From the NCBI GenBank assembly GCA_002414665.1, contig DIAF01000011.1:106910-170909 (forward strand): 64,000 bases of DNA. The letters are read 5' to 3'. The translations under genes and the position numbers were made by a program. Under the pieces are notes generated by a model that searched no databases, was not told the origin of the DNA, and worked only from the letters and a program-made list of their open reading frames with translations. Shown in pieces: positions 25,889-34,283 of this stretch (the first letter of the stretch is position 1; every line of letters starts with the position of its first letter). The DNA is from Halieaceae bacterium UBA5085 (GTDB taxonomy: Bacteria; Pseudomonadota; Gammaproteobacteria; Pseudomonadales; Halieaceae).

Positions 25889-26863
25889 ATGAAACTGCAG
25901 CAACTGCGCTACATCTGGGAAGTCGCACATCACGACCTGAATGTGTCGGCGACTGCCCAGAGCCTGTATACGTCACAACCCGGTATCAGCAAGCAGATTC
26001 GCTTGCTGGAAGACGAACTGGGCGTCGAGATTTTTGCCCGCAGCGGCAAGCACCTGACCCACGTCACGCCAGCAGGGGAGGCCATCCTGCAGACGGCTGG
26101 AGAGGTATTGCGCAAGGTAGAGAGCATCAAGCAGGTTGCACAGGAGTACTCCAACGAGCGCAAGGGCAGCCTTTCCATCGCAACCACCCACACTCAGGCA
26201 CGCTACGCGCTGCCCGCCACCATCCGCTCGTTCATTGAACGTTACCCTGACGTGTCGCTGCATATGCATCAGGGCACCCCCATGCAGATCTCCGAAATGG
26301 CGGCAGATGGCACAGTGGATTTTGCCATTGCCACGGAGGCGTTGGAGCTATTCAGCGACCTCATCATGCTGCCCTGTTACCGCTGGAACCGCTGCGTGCT
26401 GGTGCCACGTGATCACCCGCTGACGCAGCTTTCCGAATTGACGCTGGAAGACGTGGCTGCGCACCCGATTGTGACGTATGTGTTCGGGTTCACCGGGCGG
26501 TCCAAACTGGATGAAGCCTTCATGGCCCGTGGCCTGGTCCCAAAAGTCGTGTTTACGGCGGCGGATGCCGATGTCATCAAGACGTATGTGCGCCTTGGTC
26601 TGGGGATTGGCATTGTGGCCGCCATGGCCTACGACGAGCGCGCGGACGCCGACCTGGTTGCTCTCGACGCGACCCGCCTGTTTGCCAGCAGTGTGACCCG
26701 CATCGGCTGTCGGCGCGGTACTTTTTTGCGTGGCTATATGTACGACTTCATTGAAGACTTCGCGCCGCACCTTACGCGGGATATCGTCAAGGAAGCTTTT
26801 GCCCACCACAGCAAGGCGGAGCTGGAAGCGCTGTTTGCCGACATAGAATTGCCTGTGTACTGA
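25889..26863 (+). CDS. cysB: LysR-family regulator CysB
   Basis: CysB (324 residues, the same length as in E. coli) is the LysR-type activator of sulfate assimilation and cysteine synthesis, with N-acetylserine as inducer. MKLQQLRYIWEVAHHDLNVS opens the winged helix-turn-helix, followed by TSQPGISKQIRLLEDELG. The effector domain has SIATTHTQARYALP and HQGTPMQISEMAADG, the sulfate- and acetylserine-binding loops. ATG at 25889 matches the family start; the frame is open eight codons further. It is followed by thrH, the order also known from pseudomonads. The D-cysteine desulfhydrase-like gene 2.5 kb upstream is a possible sulfur-related neighbour. Confidence 0.95.
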   Translation: MKLQQLRYIWEVAHHDLNVSATAQSLYTSQPGISKQIRLLEDELGVEIFARSGKHLTHVTPAGEAILQTAGEVLRKVESIKQVAQEYSNERKGSLSIATTHTQARYALPATIRSFIERYPDVSLHMHQGTPMQISEMAADGTVDFAIATEALELFSDLIMLPCYRWNRCVLVPRDHPLTQLSELTLEDVAAHPIVTYVFGFTGRSKLDEAFMARGLVPKVVFTAADADVIKTYVRLGLGIGIVAAMAYDERADADLVALDATRLFASSVTRIGCRRGTFLRGYMYDFIEDFAPHLTRDIVKEAFAHHSKAELEALFADIELPVY

Positions 26864-26946
26864 CTTTTTGTGCCCGCTGCGCTTGTGGCCTGTGCGGCGC
26901 TTGGGTAGATTGGGCGGCTTTGTGGAAGCCTCTCGGAGACTGTGAC

Positions 26947-27564
26947 GTGGAACTGGCCTGCCTTGACCTTGAGGGGGTGCTCATCCCCGAAATCTGGATT
27001 GCGTTTGCCGAGAAGACCGGCATTGAGGCGTTGCGCGCCACGACCCGGGATATTCCCGACTATGATGTGTTGATGAAGCAGCGCCTGCGCCTGCTCGACG
27101 AACACGGTCTGAAGATTGACGACATCCAGGCGGTGATTGCCACGCTGGAACCGCTCCCCGGCGCTGCTGAGTTCCTCAATTGGCTGCGCGAGCGGTTTCA
27201 GGTGATCATCCTGTCGGACACCTTCTACGAGTTCTCCGCGCCATTGATGCGTCAGTTGGGCTGGCCAACCTTGCTCTGCCACCGCCTGCAGGTAGACGAC
27301 TCGGGCCGGGTGGTGGACTACAAGCTGCGCCAGAAGGATCCGAAACGTGCCTCGGTGCAGGCCCTGCACAGTCTGCACTACCGGATCATTGCCGCCGGTG
27401 ATTCCTATAACGATACATCCATGCTGGCGGAGGCCGATGTGGGTCTCCTGTTCCACGCACCGCAGAATGTGATCGATGAGTTTCCTCAGTTCAGGGCGCT
27501 GCACGATTTTCCGTCATTGAAGCAGGCCTTTGTCGAGGCCAGTGAGCGACCTCTGACGGTGTAG
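26947..27564 (+). CDS. thrH: bifunctional phosphoserine phosphatase / homoserine phosphotransferase ThrH
   Basis: ThrH (205 residues) is a HAD-family enzyme that hydrolyses phosphoserine and can transfer its phosphate to homoserine. HAD motif I appears as LACLDLEGVLIPE (the nucleophile Asp followed by Glu, as in ThrH), motif II as IILSDTFYEF, motif III at RQKDPKRASV, motif IV as IAAGDSYNDTSML. Start: GTG at 26947 with GGAGAC six bases upstream; the longer open frame has no ribosome site. It lies 83 bases after cysB and converges with pabB. Confidence 0.94.
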   Translation: MELACLDLEGVLIPEIWIAFAEKTGIEALRATTRDIPDYDVLMKQRLRLLDEHGLKIDDIQAVIATLEPLPGAAEFLNWLRERFQVIILSDTFYEFSAPLMRQLGWPTLLCHRLQVDDSGRVVDYKLRQKDPKRASVQALHSLHYRIIAAGDSYNDTSMLAEADVGLLFHAPQNVIDEFPQFRALHDFPSLKQAFVEASERPLTV

Positions 27565-27579
27565 GTTGCCCGTCGTCCG

Positions 27580-28974
27580 TTAGCGGAAGCGTTGCTCCAG
27601 CGCACTGAGGAAACGCCCGACCTTGTCGTAGGTCTCCTGGTACTCCTGCTCGGCCTCTGAGTCGGCGACAATCCCGCCGCCACCCCAACAGCGCAGGCTG
27701 CCGTGGTTGGCAATCAGGCTGCGAATGGCGATATTGCTGTCCATGTGGCGGTCAGCGCTGACATACAGCAGAGAGCCGCAGTAGGCTTCGCGGCTGCAGG
27801 GCTCCAGCTCGGCGATAATCTGCATGGCGCGTCGCTTTGGCGCACCGGTGATGGAACCGCCGGGGAAACTGTCGCGCAGCAGGTCGAGGGGGCCGCGTCC
27901 GGGCGCAAGTTCACCGCGGATGGTGCTGACCAGGTGATGCACTGTCGGATAACTCTCCAGCCCGAACAACTGCTCGACATGAATGCTGCCCGGTACGCAG
28001 CTGCGCCCCAGGTCATTGCGCAGCAAATCGACAATCATCAGGTTTTCGGCGCGGTCCTTGGGGCTTTCACGCAGCGCGGTCGCGCTTTGCAGGTCGCGCG
28101 CAGGGTCGGCGAAGCGCGGTCGGGTGCCCTTGATTGGCCGCGTTTCGACCTGCTGTCCCTGCAGCGAAATAAACCGTTCCGGTGACAGGCATAGCAGCGC
28201 TTGCCCGGACTCTGGCTGCAGGTAGCCGGAAAACGGCGCCGCGGCCACCTCGCGCAATGCACGATAGGCTGTAAAGGAATCACCCTCGTACGCTGCATCG
28301 AAGCGCTGTGCAAGATTGACCTGGTAGCAGTCGCCTGCCTGGATATAGGCCTGGATGCGCGCAAAGGCGTTGTAGTACGCCTCTCGCGTCATGGCGGGCT
28401 GGAAGCTGCCGTGCAGCTGAAAGGGACGCAGCCTGCCATGGGCGGACTTGAGGCGGGCAAGAAGGTCCCTGCGTACACGGCCGTTGACCCAGGGCATCGC
28501 GACCAGTGCGCTGCGTTGCAGCAGGTGATCCTGCACCACGCACCAGTCGTAGCAGCCGATGGCGGCAGCCGGAGATGTCGGGTTTGCCGCATCCTGGTGC
28601 GCTATGCCGTGCAGCGCGTTGCCGGGTTGATAGCCGAGGTAGCCCAGCAGTCCGCCGCAAAAAGGCAGGCGCTGGCTGGCCGGCGCGATGCCGGCGTAGC
28701 GCTCCCGGTGGAGGTCGGCAAGCGCCTGCAGATAGGTGTTCCAGGCGGTGCCGGAAGCGCTGGTCGAGGGTGCCGGTGGCGTTTCGGCAATCGGATCTGC
28801 GGCAAGGATGTCGTAGCGTCCGCCATTGGCCCAGGGTTGCGCACTGTCCAGCCAGGCGGGGCAGGGCAGGTCGCGCAGGGCAGTGAAATAGTGGGCACTG
28901 TCCTGCTGCCAGGGGAGCTCATCTATATGCAGGTTCACGGCGAGCCCGGGTGCCTGTCCGTGTGGGCCACCCAA
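27580..28974 (-). CDS. pabB: aminodeoxychorismate synthase component I
   Basis: PabB (about 464 residues) converts chorismate with ammonia to 4-amino-4-deoxychorismate in folate synthesis, with glutaminase PabA, which is not in the window. The chorismate-binding domain has ETRPIKGTRPR, with the Lys nucleophile that marks PabB, and SFPGGSITGAPKRRAMQI, the PabB version of the TrpE motif. CCWGGGGIVADSEAEQEY is near the end (here starting RCWGG). The start is uncertain: a TTG at 28974 has GAGGTG six bases upstream; the frame is open to another TTG at 29022, and GTG codons lie between. It is divergent from the carboxyltransferase gene. Confidence 0.92.
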   Translation of the reverse strand: MGGPHGQAPGLAVNLHIDELPWQQDSAHYFTALRDLPCPAWLDSAQPWANGGRYDILAADPIAETPPAPSTSASGTAWNTYLQALADLHRERYAGIAPASQRLPFCGGLLGYLGYQPGNALHGIAHQDAANPTSPAAAIGCYDWCVVQDHLLQRSALVAMPWVNGRVRRDLLARLKSAHGRLRPFQLHGSFQPAMTREAYYNAFARIQAYIQAGDCYQVNLAQRFDAAYEGDSFTAYRALREVAAAPFSGYLQPESGQALLCLSPERFISLQGQQVETRPIKGTRPRFADPARDLQSATALRESPKDRAENLMIVDLLRNDLGRSCVPGSIHVEQLFGLESYPTVHHLVSTIRGELAPGRGPLDLLRDSFPGGSITGAPKRRAMQIIAELEPCSREAYCGSLLYVSADRHMDSNIAIRSLIANHGSLRCWGGGGIVADSEAEQEYQETYDKVGRFLSALEQRFR

Positions 28975-29093
28975 TGTTGACACCTCATATTTTCGTAGCA
29001 GAAGGGCGCAGAAATTACGCAATCCGCTGCATATGGCCGGGAACAGCAGGGTAATTGCGAGGACTTGGCCAGTCGCGTTTGCCTGTCGTTAAA

Positions 29094-29122
29094 TTGACAT
29101 TCACGGGGCATGGAATTAATGT
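29094..29122 (+). promoter_or_regulatory. predicted promoter of the propionyl-CoA operon
   Basis: A consensus TTGACA is followed after 16-17 bases by TTAATG / TAATGT, a weak -10. Transcription would start near 29129, leaving a leader of about 110 bases before the carboxyltransferase gene. No B12 box or riboswitch fold was recognised in that leader. Confidence 0.4.
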
Positions 29123-29241
29123 GGTGCGCCGAATTCGGGCGGGGTGTCATCGTAAGCCCGGCCGCCGTCGCATGTAAACCCGGGAACCTAGACAGAAGGT
29201 AGAAGCTGTTGCCGGCTTCCACGAAGCGGTAACGTACCAGT

Positions 29242-30987
29242 ATGGGAAAACGCATGAAGAAAAACACTGAGTCAGAATTGATCGCGACGCTGCAAAACCC
29301 TTTTGCCAGCGCCCCAGAACGCGAGTTCGGCGTGCCGGGCCAGGTTGCCTCGCAGCCCGGTCTGTACGAGAAGGCGTTAAAGGCAGGGTGGGAATTGCAG
29401 CAGCGGCCGCTGCGTGCAGCGGGTGTACGCAATACCCAGCGTCAGCATCAGAAGAACCGCATGACGATCTGGGAGCGCATCGAGTGTCTTGCCGATGAGG
29501 CGCCAACGGTGCTCTACCAGAACTGGGGTCCCAACCTCGACGGTGCCTCTCTGGTTACCGCGCTGATCAAGGTGAACGGGCGTGATGTTGCGATCTACGG
29601 TCACGATTTTACGGTGCGGGCCGGCTCCATGGATGCGACCAACGGCAAGAAACTGGCGCGCCTGTTCGAATTGGCCGCCAAGCGCAAAATTCCCCTGGTC
29701 GGCCTGAATGATTCCGCCGGTGCCTATATCCCCGCCGGTGTCGGCGGGCTTGATGGCTATGCGGACGCGTTTACCGCCCTGCGCAAGATTTCGGGTGTTG
29801 TACCCAGCATCATGTGCATGTTTGGCTTCAACGCTGGCGGCGGTTCCTACCTGCCGCGGCAGGGAAGCTTTCTGATCCAGCCCAATGACACCTTTTTCGG
29901 TCTCACCGGCCCCGGTGTGGTGAAATCGGTGCTCGGTGAGGACGTTACGCCGGACGAACTGGGTGGTCCGGGTGTGCACAGCCAGAGTGGCGTTACCGAC
30001 TTCGTGGTGCCCGACGAGGTGGCTGCCCTGCGCAAAGTGCGCGAACTGCTCAAGTATCTGCCAGACAACAACAGCACACTGGCGCCGTACCAGGCCTCCT
30101 CCGATCCGGTAACTCGCAAGACCTGGGATATCGATATCCTGCTCAAGAAGGCTTTCAACTCGCCCACCGGTTACAACACGCCGGTGGACATCAGCATACT
30201 GATCCAGCAGCTCTGCGATCACGGCGATTTCCTCGAAATCCAGGCCGAGCGAGCGCGCAATACCATCACGGCATTGGGTCGCATGGGCGGTAACGTGGTG
30301 GGTTTTGTGGCGAACAATTCCGCCGTGGCTTCCGGGCAGATCGATATCGCCGCCGCCTACAAGAACGCCCGTTTCATTCGCTTCTGCAACCTCTACAACA
30401 TACCCATTATCTTCCTTGAGGACACGACGGGCTTCCTGCCCGGGCGCGAACAGGAGGCTGGGGGTATCGTGCAGGCCGGGCGCGCCATGCTCGACGCGAT
30501 CGTGGACCTGCGCACACCGCGCTTCCTGGTGCTTGTGCGCAACGCCTTTGGCGGCGCCTATGCCTCGTACAACAACTACCCGACTGGCGCCGATTTTGTG
30601 GTTGCCCTGCCCACTACGCGCGTTGCGGTGATGGGGCCTGCAGGCGTCGAGTATGTATATAAGGATGAATTGCGGCGCATTCGCGGCAGTGTGGCGGGGA
30701 AGATAGCCGCCGAGACCGAAGCGCAAAAAGCGGCTGGTCTGTCGGAGCCGGAGGCTCGCGCCACCGCCGAGCAACTCGTCCAGGGCTGGGTCAAATCGGA
30801 AGAGCAGGCGCTCGCCCAGCGCTATGAACAGGAGTTGATGAACCCCAATGAGGCGCTGAGCCTGGGGTCCATCTCGCAGATCGTGATGCCGTCAGACCTG
30901 CGTACCGTGCTGGCTGAACACATGGATTTCTGTCTGCGCCATTACACGCCTGAACCGCTTGCCTCTGTGCAGCGCGAGTTCCACTGA
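29242..30987 (+). CDS. acyl-CoA carboxylase carboxyltransferase subunit (propionyl-CoA carboxylase beta-like)
   Basis: A 581-residue biotin-dependent carboxyltransferase with the two crotonase-type halves of the PccB/AccD fusion family. The N-half has MDATNGKKLARLFELAAKR and FGFNAGGGSYLPRQGSFL, an oxyanion-hole segment; the C-half has FLEDTTGFLPGREQEAGG and NAFGGAYASYNNY. It would move the carboxyl group from carboxybiotin to propionyl-CoA. The first 60 residues are extra compared with standard PccB (about 510). Two ATG codons (29242, 29254) are possible starts. The biotin carboxylase gene follows 38 bases later and the epimerase-mutase genes after it, so propionyl-CoA is the likely substrate. 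Confidence 0.9.
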   Translation: MGKRMKKNTESELIATLQNPFASAPEREFGVPGQVASQPGLYEKALKAGWELQQRPLRAAGVRNTQRQHQKNRMTIWERIECLADEAPTVLYQNWGPNLDGASLVTALIKVNGRDVAIYGHDFTVRAGSMDATNGKKLARLFELAAKRKIPLVGLNDSAGAYIPAGVGGLDGYADAFTALRKISGVVPSIMCMFGFNAGGGSYLPRQGSFLIQPNDTFFGLTGPGVVKSVLGEDVTPDELGGPGVHSQSGVTDFVVPDEVAALRKVRELLKYLPDNNSTLAPYQASSDPVTRKTWDIDILLKKAFNSPTGYNTPVDISILIQQLCDHGDFLEIQAERARNTITALGRMGGNVVGFVANNSAVASGQIDIAAAYKNARFIRFCNLYNIPIIFLEDTTGFLPGREQEAGGIVQAGRAMLDAIVDLRTPRFLVLVRNAFGGAYASYNNYPTGADFVVALPTTRVAVMGPAGVEYVYKDELRRIRGSVAGKIAAETEAQKAAGLSEPEARATAEQLVQGWVKSEEQALAQRYEQELMNPNEALSLGSISQIVMPSDLRTVLAEHMDFCLRHYTPEPLASVQREFH

Positions 30988-31025
30988 CCACGGCCAAGGC
31001 CATCGCCTGATTGAGGAAATACCGC

Positions 31026-33839
31026 GTGTCCAACGAATACTATTTGCGCAACCCCCTGATTCACCGCGACCGTCGGCTGGCGGAGCATCCTTCAGCCTGG
31101 GTGCGTCGCTTCGACTGCTCCGGATTACGCCCGCTGATTATCTGTCGCGGCCCCATCCGCAAAGAGGCCATGGACGTGTTCTCCGAGATGGGCATCGAGC
31201 ATTTCGGCATCCTGCTCTCGGAAAAGGATTCCATTGTATACCGCAATGCCCAGGCACCCGAGTTGCGTTCACTGACCGACCCTGATCGTGTACACCGGGT
31301 GCCCGATTACACCGGGGCGAACAAGGAAGAGCGCGACCAGCGTATCGCACAGATCATCAGCATTGCCCACGACAACGGCTACAACGCGATATTTGCCGGC
31401 TACGGATTCATGGCGGAAGACCAGGCCATGGTAGCTGCGATGGAACAGGCCGGGCTGAATTTTATTGGTCCCTGCTCCCGCACCGTGCACGATGCCGGCC
31501 TCAAGGATGAAGCCAAGCGCACCGCCCTGAAAGCTGGCGTTTCGGTGACGCCCGGCATCGACAACGGCACCGCGCTGACGCTGCTCAAGAAGCATCCAGA
31601 CGTTGCCGCGCTGAAGGCGCTCTGCGCCGCCAATGATCTGCCGGCGGATCTGGATAAGCTGGATGATCCGGATGTCGCCCTGGAAGACAAGGCCGACCTC
31701 GTGCTGGCGGCTTCCTATGTAAAAGGAGTGGACCTCTACACAGTAGACGAGCTGTGTGAAACCCTGACCGAGGCGGTGAAGAAGATGGCCGAGGATTACC
31801 CGAAAAATCGGGTACGCCTGAAGGCGATCAGCGGTGGTGGAGGCAAGGGCCAGCGCATCCTCGGCATTGGCGAGGCAGAGCGCACACCGGAGTTGGTTCG
31901 CGAAATCCTCAACGAAGTGAAAACAACCGGCGTAGGCGACAACAAGAACGTTCTGGTCGAGTTGAACATCGAGACGACCCGCCATCAGGAAATCCAGGTT
32001 ATCGGCAATGGCGACTGGTGTATCACACTGGGCGGCCGGGACTGTTCGCTGCAGATGCACGAGCAGAAATTGCTCGAGGTGTCGGTAACGGTTGAGTCGC
32101 TGCAGGCGGCGCTGGCCCAGGCCGAGGCTGCAGGGCGCAGCACAGAGGCTGCCGTGCTGCGTCAGGACCTCATTACGCTGGAGGAAATGGAGGACGAAGC
32201 GGCGCGTTTTGGCGCGGCGGTGGGTCTGGATTCCGTTTCCACCTTTGAGTGCATTGTCGATCGCGACAAGCACTTTTTCATGGAGATGAACACCCGCATT
32301 CAGGTAGAGCACCGGGTTACCGAGCTGTGCTACTCCCTGAAATTCACCAACCCGGAAGACGAGCGTGACTTCTTCGTGGTGCAGTCGCTGGTGGAGGCGA
32401 TGGTGTTACTGGCCGCGCACGGCAGTGCACTGCCACGCCCCGAGCGTATTCTGCGCCACAATGACTCGGTGGAGGCGCGCCTGAATGCCACCAACCAGGC
32501 GCTGCAGCCCTCGGCAGGCGGCGTTATTGAGGGCTGGAGCGATGCCCTCGAGGGCGAAATCCGCGACGATCAGGGCATCAGCCTGCACAATCCGGACACT
32601 GACGTGTTCATGAAGTACACGCTCGCCGGCGCGTACGATTCCAATATTGCCCTGCTACTGACGGTGGGCGACACGCGCCTCGAAACTTACGAGCGCATGG
32701 CCGAGGTCATTCGTCGCACCCGCATGCGCGGCAAGGACCTGGCGACCAACCTGGAGTTCCACTACGGGCTGGTGAACTGGTTCATTGGACAGAATATCAA
32801 CGCACGGCCGACCACGCGCTTCATCGTTCCGTATCTCACCGCGGTTGGCGAATTGAAAGCACAGGCCAACAAGCTGGATATCGATTTCGCCTGGCAGCAG
32901 ATCAGCCGCGCAACGCTGAAAGGGTTGAATGACGAGGCGGCGAGGGCGCTCAGGAGCTGCCTTGAGTTGAAGTCTACGCTGTTGCTGCGGCCCCTTGAAC
33001 GTCTGTTGGCAGAACCCCATATTCTCGCCGGCTGGCTCAGTGTTAATCGCGACTGCTACACGCTGATAGACGGCAAGGTGAGCTGGAACGAAAACCCGAT
33101 TGAAATGCTCGCGGACACCTACCATTTCCTCAACATGGACTACAGCGCCGATGCGCCGGCCGCGACTGTGATCTGGGATCACGATCACGCACTGCTGCAG
33201 GAGGCCCTGGACTTCTACATGGAACTGTCGCAGCGTCTCGATGCCGGCGACTGGGTGCAGTTGGAGAGCGTGCTGGCAAGCACCGAAGTGCCCGAGGGAT
33301 TCACTGCGGACAGCTGGAGTGCGGCGCGCGCGGCCCATGCCGGCTTCCAGTCGGGCGTGGAAATCCTCGCCGTGTTGCCCAGCATTGCGGAAGCGACAGG
33401 CTTCTTCGATCTCGCAGTCAACGAAGACCTTACGATTAACATCCCGGAACGTCTTCTTGATGCGGACCTGCAGCACAGTATGGCGAAGGTGCTGGTGCCG
33501 CCGCCGGTGGCCAAGTCGGATGAAATCCTCGCCGAAAGCGGCGGCATGTTCTACGGCAGGGAGTCGCCACAGCATGCGTTATATGTACAGGAAGGTGACC
33601 ACTTCGAAGCTGGCGACCCGCTGTATATCATCGAGGTGATGAAAATGTTCAACAAGGTGTACGCGCCTTTTGCCGGCACCGTAGACAAAGTGCTGGTCGA
33701 TACCGACGGGGTGATCATCCACAAGGGGCAGCCCCTGTTCAAGGTGACGCCGGACGAGAAGATCGAAGTGATATCCCCCGAGGTGATTGCGGAGCAGCGC
33801 CGGGAGTCCACAGCACGTTTTCTGCAGCAAGTGATTTGA
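31026..33839 (+). CDS. biotin carboxylase fused to biotin carrier domain (acyl-CoA carboxylase alpha-like, enlarged)
   Basis: A 937-residue biotin-dependent carboxylase subunit, much longer than the usual 660 residues of PccA. Order: N-terminal biotin carboxylase domain (ICRGPIRKEAMDVFSEMG), ATP-grasp with the glycine loop AISGGGGKGQR at about 268-277 and the MEMNTRIQVEHRVTE active-site segment near 420, a linker of about 230 mostly helical residues, and a C-terminal carrier domain with biotinylated Lys873 in EVMKM. About 60 extra residues sit before the glycine loop, where normal enzymes have about 30. GTG at 31026, with GAGGA eight bases upstream, is preferred to TTG at 31011. It forms a holoenzyme with the preceding carboxyltransferase. 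Confidence 0.88.
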   Translation: MSNEYYLRNPLIHRDRRLAEHPSAWVRRFDCSGLRPLIICRGPIRKEAMDVFSEMGIEHFGILLSEKDSIVYRNAQAPELRSLTDPDRVHRVPDYTGANKEERDQRIAQIISIAHDNGYNAIFAGYGFMAEDQAMVAAMEQAGLNFIGPCSRTVHDAGLKDEAKRTALKAGVSVTPGIDNGTALTLLKKHPDVAALKALCAANDLPADLDKLDDPDVALEDKADLVLAASYVKGVDLYTVDELCETLTEAVKKMAEDYPKNRVRLKAISGGGGKGQRILGIGEAERTPELVREILNEVKTTGVGDNKNVLVELNIETTRHQEIQVIGNGDWCITLGGRDCSLQMHEQKLLEVSVTVESLQAALAQAEAAGRSTEAAVLRQDLITLEEMEDEAARFGAAVGLDSVSTFECIVDRDKHFFMEMNTRIQVEHRVTELCYSLKFTNPEDERDFFVVQSLVEAMVLLAAHGSALPRPERILRHNDSVEARLNATNQALQPSAGGVIEGWSDALEGEIRDDQGISLHNPDTDVFMKYTLAGAYDSNIALLLTVGDTRLETYERMAEVIRRTRMRGKDLATNLEFHYGLVNWFIGQNINARPTTRFIVPYLTAVGELKAQANKLDIDFAWQQISRATLKGLNDEAARALRSCLELKSTLLLRPLERLLAEPHILAGWLSVNRDCYTLIDGKVSWNENPIEMLADTYHFLNMDYSADAPAATVIWDHDHALLQEALDFYMELSQRLDAGDWVQLESVLASTEVPEGFTADSWSAARAAHAGFQSGVEILAVLPSIAEATGFFDLAVNEDLTINIPERLLDADLQHSMAKVLVPPPVAKSDEILAESGGMFYGRESPQHALYVQEGDHFEAGDPLYIIEVMKMFNKVYAPFAGTVDKVLVDTDGVIIHKGQPLFKVTPDEKIEVISPEVIAEQRRESTARFLQQVI

Positions 33840-33849
33840 GGTGCCCTGA

Positions 33850-34260
33850 ATGATTACTGCACTGGACCACATCGCCATTGCCGTGCCTGATTTTGAAAAG
33901 GCTATAAAGCGTTTCATGGAAGACTTCGGGCTGCCCTTTGAGGGCACTGAGGATGTTGTGCCGGCGAAGACCTCGACGGCTTTTTTCCCGCTGCCGCCGA
34001 CCAATATCGAGTTGGTACATCCGCTTAATGGCGAGGGCCCGATTGCGGGCTATCTGGAGAAACGCGGAGGTGGGCTGCATCATCTGTGCTTTCGCTCTGA
34101 CAATATTGAGGAAGACGTCGCGCGGCTGAAAGCCAAGGGATACCAGTTCCTGTCGGACGCCCCGACCCCCGGTGCCCACAACTCCCGCGTGATCTTCATT
34201 CATCCCAAAAGCTGTGACGGCGTACTTATTGAAATCAACCAGCCCGGCGACGCGCACTGA
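33850..34260 (+). CDS. mce: methylmalonyl-CoA epimerase
   Basis: A 136-residue glyoxalase-fold epimerase that interconverts (S)- and (R)-methylmalonyl-CoA. ALDHIAIAVPDFEKAIK has the first metal His; IELVHPL, GGGLHHLCFRSDN and a Glu near the C-terminal VLIEINQP give the rest of the metal site. It lies 10 bases after the carboxylase gene and 23 before the mutase, as expected for the middle step of propionyl-CoA to succinyl-CoA. Confidence 0.96.
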   Translation: MITALDHIAIAVPDFEKAIKRFMEDFGLPFEGTEDVVPAKTSTAFFPLPPTNIELVHPLNGEGPIAGYLEKRGGGLHHLCFRSDNIEEDVARLKAKGYQFLSDAPTPGAHNSRVIFIHPKSCDGVLIEINQPGDAH

Positions 34261-34283
34261 CCGAGACAGCGGAGACAACACCT

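Noticed and set aside
29100..29241. Cobalamin riboswitch before the methylmalonyl-CoA genes
   Set aside because: No B12 box was seen in the leader, and it is too short for a full cobalamin riboswitch.
29377..30774. Minus-strand open frame of 465 codons
   Set aside because: It is the antisense shadow of the carboxyltransferase gene and has no recognisable domain.
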